Assembly (NCBI GenBank): GCA_016788285.1
Contig: JAEUSW010000146.1
Location: 1 to 34,228, forward strand
Source of the DNA: Flavobacteriales bacterium
Lineage (GTDB): Bacteria > Bacteroidota > Bacteroidia > Flavobacteriales_F > PHOS-HE28
Length of the DNA: 34,228 nucleotides
Direction: 5' to 3'
Shown: positions 31,662 through 34,228 of the stretch, piece after piece
Position numbering within the stretch: position 1 is the first letter of the stretch
Layout of the letters: each line of letters starts with the position of its first letter
Notes under the pieces: model-generated
What the model was told of the DNA's origin: nothing
The model's input: the letters and a program-made list of their open reading frames with translations, nothing else
Database searches by the model: none
Program-made: the position numbers and the translations under genes

Positions 31662-32183
31662 ATGGAGCCCTTCACCCTGTTGCTCATCGCCGTGCTGCCC
31701 TCCGTGGTGGTGTTCCTCACGGCGTTCTACCTCATCCGTCAGTTCATGCAGGCCCGCCAGGGCGAGCGGACGGCCGAACAGCGGAAGGAGGACCGAAGGC
31801 ACACCCTTCCGCTCCGCCTTCAGGCCTATGAGCGTTTGGTGCTCTTCCTGGAGCGGATCTCCCCGGGTGGGCTGGTGCTCCGGGTGCACAAGAGCAACAT
31901 GACGGCCCGGATGCTGCACGCTGAGCTGACGGCCACCATCCGCGAGGAGTACGAGCACAACGTCACCCAGCAGGTCTACGTGTCGGACAAGGCGTGGACG
32001 CGGGTGAAGCAGGCCAAGGAGGAGACGATCCGGATCATCAACATCGCGTTGGAACAGTGCGGCGACCAGGCGCCCGGCACCGAGCTCAGCCAGCGGGTGT
32101 TCGAGACCGCGTCCCGCTTGAGCCATCTGCCGTCCCAGGAGGCGGTGCTGATGCTCAAGGAGGAGGTGCGCCGCCTGTTCTGA
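31662..32183 (+). CDS. Membrane-anchored conserved hypothetical protein
   Basis: 173 residues from the ATG at 31662; the frame is open further upstream but only as antisense to the aminotransferase. One N-terminal transmembrane segment (FTLLLIAVLPSVVVFLTAFYLI) is followed by a short basic/acidic linker and a soluble, mainly helical domain with LPLRLQAYERLVLFLERISPGGLVLR split as LPLRLQAYERLVLFLER and ISPGGLVLRVH, and then MLHAELTATIREEYEHNVTQQVYVS. Short Bacteroidota proteins of this design exist as an uncharacterised DUF (DUF7935-like, from memory and uncertain). Function unknown. Its 3' end overlaps the convergent meaB gene by 29 bp. Confidence 0.75.
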   Translation: MEPFTLLLIAVLPSVVVFLTAFYLIRQFMQARQGERTAEQRKEDRRHTLPLRLQAYERLVLFLERISPGGLVLRVHKSNMTARMLHAELTATIREEYEHNVTQQVYVSDKAWTRVKQAKEETIRIINIALEQCGDQAPGTELSQRVFETASRLSHLPSQEAVLMLKEEVRRLF

Positions 32184-33144
32184 ACAGGCGCATCAGCCGA
32201 TCCACGGCCACCGCCGGATCGATCGCTCCGGCGGAGACCTGGGCCTCCAGCCCCGGAAGTTCGGCGGCCAGGCGCTCATCCCGGAGGGCGTGTTCCAGCA
32301 AGGCCTGGCCGAGGCCGGCGTGCAACCAGTGAACGGCCTGCGCGTGCCTGCGCCGCATCAGGGATCCGGAGGACCTCGACCGGGCGCCGAGGTCCTCCAG
32401 CAGGTCCGCCAGTTCATCGACCCCCTCCCCGGTGACGGCCGAGCAACGGAGCACTGGAGGACGGCGGCCGTCCCGCAACGGCATCAACTGGATGGCGTGG
32501 ACCAGGTCGTTCACCGCGGCACCGACCATGGCGGGCGGCGCCATGTCCGTCTTGGTCACCACCACCACGTCGGCGGATTCCATGATGCCCCGTTTGATGC
32601 CTTGGAGCTCGTCGCCGGCGCCGGCGATCAGCAGGAGGACGGTGAGGTCGGTCACCCGGTCCACATCCGATTCGTTCTGACCGGCGCCGACGGTCTCCAC
32701 CAGCACGCGGTCGTAGCCGGCCGCTTCGCAAAGGAGCATCGTTTCGCGCGTGCGGAGCGCGATGCCCCCCAGGGTGCCCCCCGTGGCCGTGGGCCGCACA
32801 AAGGCCCGCGGGTCGGTGGACAGCCGGAGCATCCGCGTTTTATCCGCGAGGATGCTTCCACCGCTCCGCTGGCTGCTCGGGTCCACCGCCAATACCGCCA
32901 CGCGGTGGCCCCTGTTCAGCAGGGCCGAGCCCAAAGTGTCGATCAGGGTGCTCTTGCCTGCCCCGGGGATGCCGGTGATGCCGATCCGCAGGCTGCCACC
33001 GGGGGTGGTGAGCGTGCTGAGCATGGCCGCCAGTCGCGCCCGGTCATCCGGCCTGCGGCTCTCCACCAGCGTGATCGCGCGGGCCAGTGCGCTCCGGTCA
33101 CCGGACCGCAGCGCGGCGATCAGGTCCACTTCGTCCGCACGCAT
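32155..33144 (-). CDS. meaB: Methylmalonyl-CoA mutase-associated GTPase (MeaB/ArgK family)
   Basis: 329 residues. G-domain motifs: Walker A GIPGAGKST (58-66), AVDPSSQRSGGSILADKTRM (87-105), ETVGAGQNESD (150-160), and TKTD (197-200) for guanine recognition. C-terminal helical dimerisation region follows. MeaB loads and protects adenosylcobalamin on methylmalonyl-CoA mutase. The mutase subunits are not in the window. It starts 6 nt after the stop of a 194-residue exported protein gene, so it is likely co-transcribed with unrelated-looking genes. Confidence 0.93.
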   Translation of the reverse strand: MRADEVDLIAALRSGDRSALARAITLVESRRPDDRARLAAMLSTLTTPGGSLRIGITGIPGAGKSTLIDTLGSALLNRGHRVAVLAVDPSSQRSGGSILADKTRMLRLSTDPRAFVRPTATGGTLGGIALRTRETMLLCEAAGYDRVLVETVGAGQNESDVDRVTDLTVLLLIAGAGDELQGIKRGIMESADVVVVTKTDMAPPAMVGAAVNDLVHAIQLMPLRDGRRPPVLRCSAVTGEGVDELADLLEDLGARSRSSGSLMRRRHAQAVHWLHAGLGQALLEHALRDERLAAELPGLEAQVSAGAIDPAVAVDRLMRLFRTGGAPPP

Positions 33145-33150
33145 CGTCGG

Positions 33151-33735
33151 TCAGAGCCCTTTGCGGTAGTTGTCCACCCAGTCAGGGTCAGACACATCAC
33201 GAAGGAGCCGGAACATCGCATCCCCATGGCAAAGGTCCGTGGGGTGGCGCAGGCCGTAATTGCTCAACAACAGCATCTGTCGGGGCGAGGGGTTCAGGGG
33301 TTCTTCGGCCCAACCCTTGCCCACGCGCTGGCCGTCCTGCACGTGCAGCGGATAGTCCCAGAAACGCAGCTTCCACAGCTCGTCCAATACCTCGCAATAC
33401 GGAACGGTCCGACGACCATCTTCGGCCTGCTGCACCTTGCAGGCGTCCACCCCATGTTCAGCGAACAGGTCCGTACCGTGCGGGTTGGCCTTGCTCTGCG
33501 CCAGGCCACGGACCTGCAACAGGAACTGATCGCGCGTCAGGGGCTCCGTGGCGATCACCTCCCCCTCGAAGACCTTCACCAGGAAGCAGCTCATCAATTG
33601 GCTGTTCAGGCTGGTGGCCAGGCTGATCCCGAAGGAATACGTGGCATAGGCCGCAGGCGGCACGGCGTGGCCCGCCGGACCGGGAAGGACAGAGAACGAC
33701 AGGACGAGCAGGGAGGCCGTGACGGCTCGGTTCAT
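33151..33735 (-). CDS. Exported hypothetical protein upstream of meaB
   Basis: 194 residues from the ATG at 33735, which overlaps the stop of the 56-residue protein gene (ATGA). N-terminal signal peptide MNRAVTASLLVLSFSVLPGPAGHA. The mature part has a SFGISLATSLNSQLMSCFLVKVFEGEVI stretch (read as SLNSQLMSCFLVKVFEG) and several Cys residues (SCF, DACK, PYCEV, DLCHG) that could form two disulfides. No known domain recognised. The C-terminus contains RDVSDPDWVDNYRKGL. Function unknown. Confidence 0.65.
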   Translation of the reverse strand: MNRAVTASLLVLSFSVLPGPAGHAVPPAAYATYSFGISLATSLNSQLMSCFLVKVFEGEVIATEPLTRDQFLLQVRGLAQSKANPHGTDLFAEHGVDACKVQQAEDGRRTVPYCEVLDELWKLRFWDYPLHVQDGQRVGKGWAEEPLNPSPRQMLLLSNYGLRHPTDLCHGDAMFRLLRDVSDPDWVDNYRKGL

Positions 33736-33902
33736 CGGGAGCGGCGAAGCAGCACAAAGATACCCCCACCGGCCACGGCCATCAAGACCAGCGGACCGGT
33801 CCACCAAGCGCCTGAGGTCCAGCCGATGAGGACGGACAAAGGCACGGACGCGATGATGATCGGGTGGAGGAGCCCTCGAAGACGGGGGTCGTTGATCGGC
33901 AT
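33732..33902 (-). CDS. 56-residue membrane protein
   Basis: A short ORF: ATG at 33902, stop TGA at 33734-33732. The protein begins MPINDPRLRGLLHP and has two hydrophobic segments (IIIASVPLSVLIGW and GPLVLMAVAGGGIFVLL), ending RRSR, which is consistent with a two-pass hairpin and a positive tail. It starts 4 nt after the upstream gene stop and its own stop overlaps the start of the next gene as ATGA, which strongly supports translation. No homologue recognised; function unknown. Confidence 0.7.
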   Translation of the reverse strand: MPINDPRLRGLLHPIIIASVPLSVLIGWTSGAWWTGPLVLMAVAGGGIFVLLRRSR

Positions 33903-33906
33903 CCCG

Positions 33907-34228
33907 TCAATGGGCGGCGTCGGTCGTTCCCATGGCCCGTTGGCGCACCAAGTGCTGCCGCAGCAGGTTCATCCGCTCGTTGAGCTCCTTGATGTACAGG
34001 GCCTGCTCCTCGACGGTGACCCAGAGGCGCGTGTTGAGGTCGTCGAGGCTGAAGGGCCCTTGCATCCGCCAGTCGCTCCGGCCGGGTATGGTGGGCAGGT
34101 GGCGCTCACGCTCCACGTAGTTGACCATCTCCTGGATGGGCAGGCGGCTGTAGCCGGCTCCGCGCTGGCCGTCCTCCTCGCGGGCCTTGCCGTCGTAGTA
34201 GGCATCGAACACGTGGTCGCTCAGGAGC
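33907..34228 (-). CDS. C-terminal part of a surface or fibre-type protein (5' partial)
   Basis: Cut by the right window edge. 106 residues are readable: the frame runs through LLSDHVFDAYYDG before the first possible internal GTG, so the true start lies outside. The pattern VFDAYYDG ... RLPIQEMVNYVERERHLPTIP ... SLDDLNTRLWVTVEEQALYIKELNERMNLLRQHL resembles the shared C-terminal region of Bacteroidota tail-fibre-like or surface proteins (HLP, then SLxxLN, then a coiled coil containing LYIKEL). The final ~40 residues look like a coiled coil, suggesting oligomerisation. No sorting domain follows. Leads a tightly packed group with the 56-aa and 194-aa genes and meaB. Confidence 0.6.
   Translation of the reverse strand, partial: LLSDHVFDAYYDGKAREEDGQRGAGYSRLPIQEMVNYVERERHLPTIPGRSDWRMQGPFSLDDLNTRLWVTVEEQALYIKELNERMNLLRQHLVRQRAMGTTDAAH

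Noticed and set aside
31554..32126. Upstream extension of the aminotransferase frame
   Set aside because: It runs antisense through the divergent 173-aa gene and across both promoters; the ATG at 31553 matches the family N-terminus.
33755..33762. TATCTTTG upstream of the gene starting at 33735
   Set aside because: It lies inside the 56-aa coding frame (Gly-Ile-Phe-Val codons), so a chance match is likely; an internal promoter cannot be excluded.

Overview
The window comes from a GC-rich member of the Bacteroidota. Four proteins carry type IX secretion (T9SS) C-terminal sorting domains, and the T9SS component PorT and a lipoprotein-type TamA homologue (TamL) are present. The primary sigma factor lacks region 1.1, clear Shine-Dalgarno sites are rare, and many genes have a TAnnTTTG-like element just upstream of the start, which is the Bacteroidota -7 promoter motif. 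Gene content suggests a flavobacterial-type lineage with unusually high GC. That placement is an inference.

Layout. 1-6.7 kb holds surface or secreted proteins: the 3' part of a Cys-rich tandem-repeat protein (+), then on the minus strand a 1258-aa type B T9SS protein with ten ~80-aa repeats and a BNR/Asp-box protein with a sorting domain. 6.8-10.6 kb holds a small exported protein (-), then a + strand group: a small His/Cys membrane protein, a TonB-dependent receptor and an L,D-transpeptidase lipoprotein. 10.6-12.7 kb is a tightly overlapping purK-purE-PPC/DUF296 operon (-). 12.7-15.6 kb holds an outer-membrane beta-barrel protein and an M43 metalloprotease with two GEVED-like domains and a sorting domain. 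15.6-23.0 kb is housekeeping, all on minus: SAM methyltransferase, rpe, primary sigma factor, pnp, rpsO, accD and class I fbaB. 23.1-26.3 kb is a divergent pair, tamL (-) and a SpoU/TrmH RNA methyltransferase (+). 26.3-31.6 kb is an overlapping minus-strand operon: aminotransferase, heptose-7-phosphate kinase, ubiE/menG, porT and a COG2509-type flavoprotein. 31.6-34.2 kb holds a small membrane-anchored protein (+), then meaB, a 194-aa exported protein, a 56-aa membrane protein and the C-terminal part of a surface-type protein (-).

How the genes fit together. PorT (with machinery outside the window) would export the four sorting-domain proteins. TamL serves outer-membrane assembly. The rpsO-pnp-sigma-rpe block is core information processing. 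No CRISPR array, tRNA, rRNA, transposase or phage integration module was seen, and no gene-free stretch exceeds 300 bases. The most unusual non-coding signals are a mirror-like array of degenerate 7-bp repeats between accD and fbaB, a ~30-bp upstream element shared almost exactly by fbaB and the aminotransferase operon, a palindromic divergent promoter between tamL and the RNA methyltransferase, and a hairpin in the rpsO leader.
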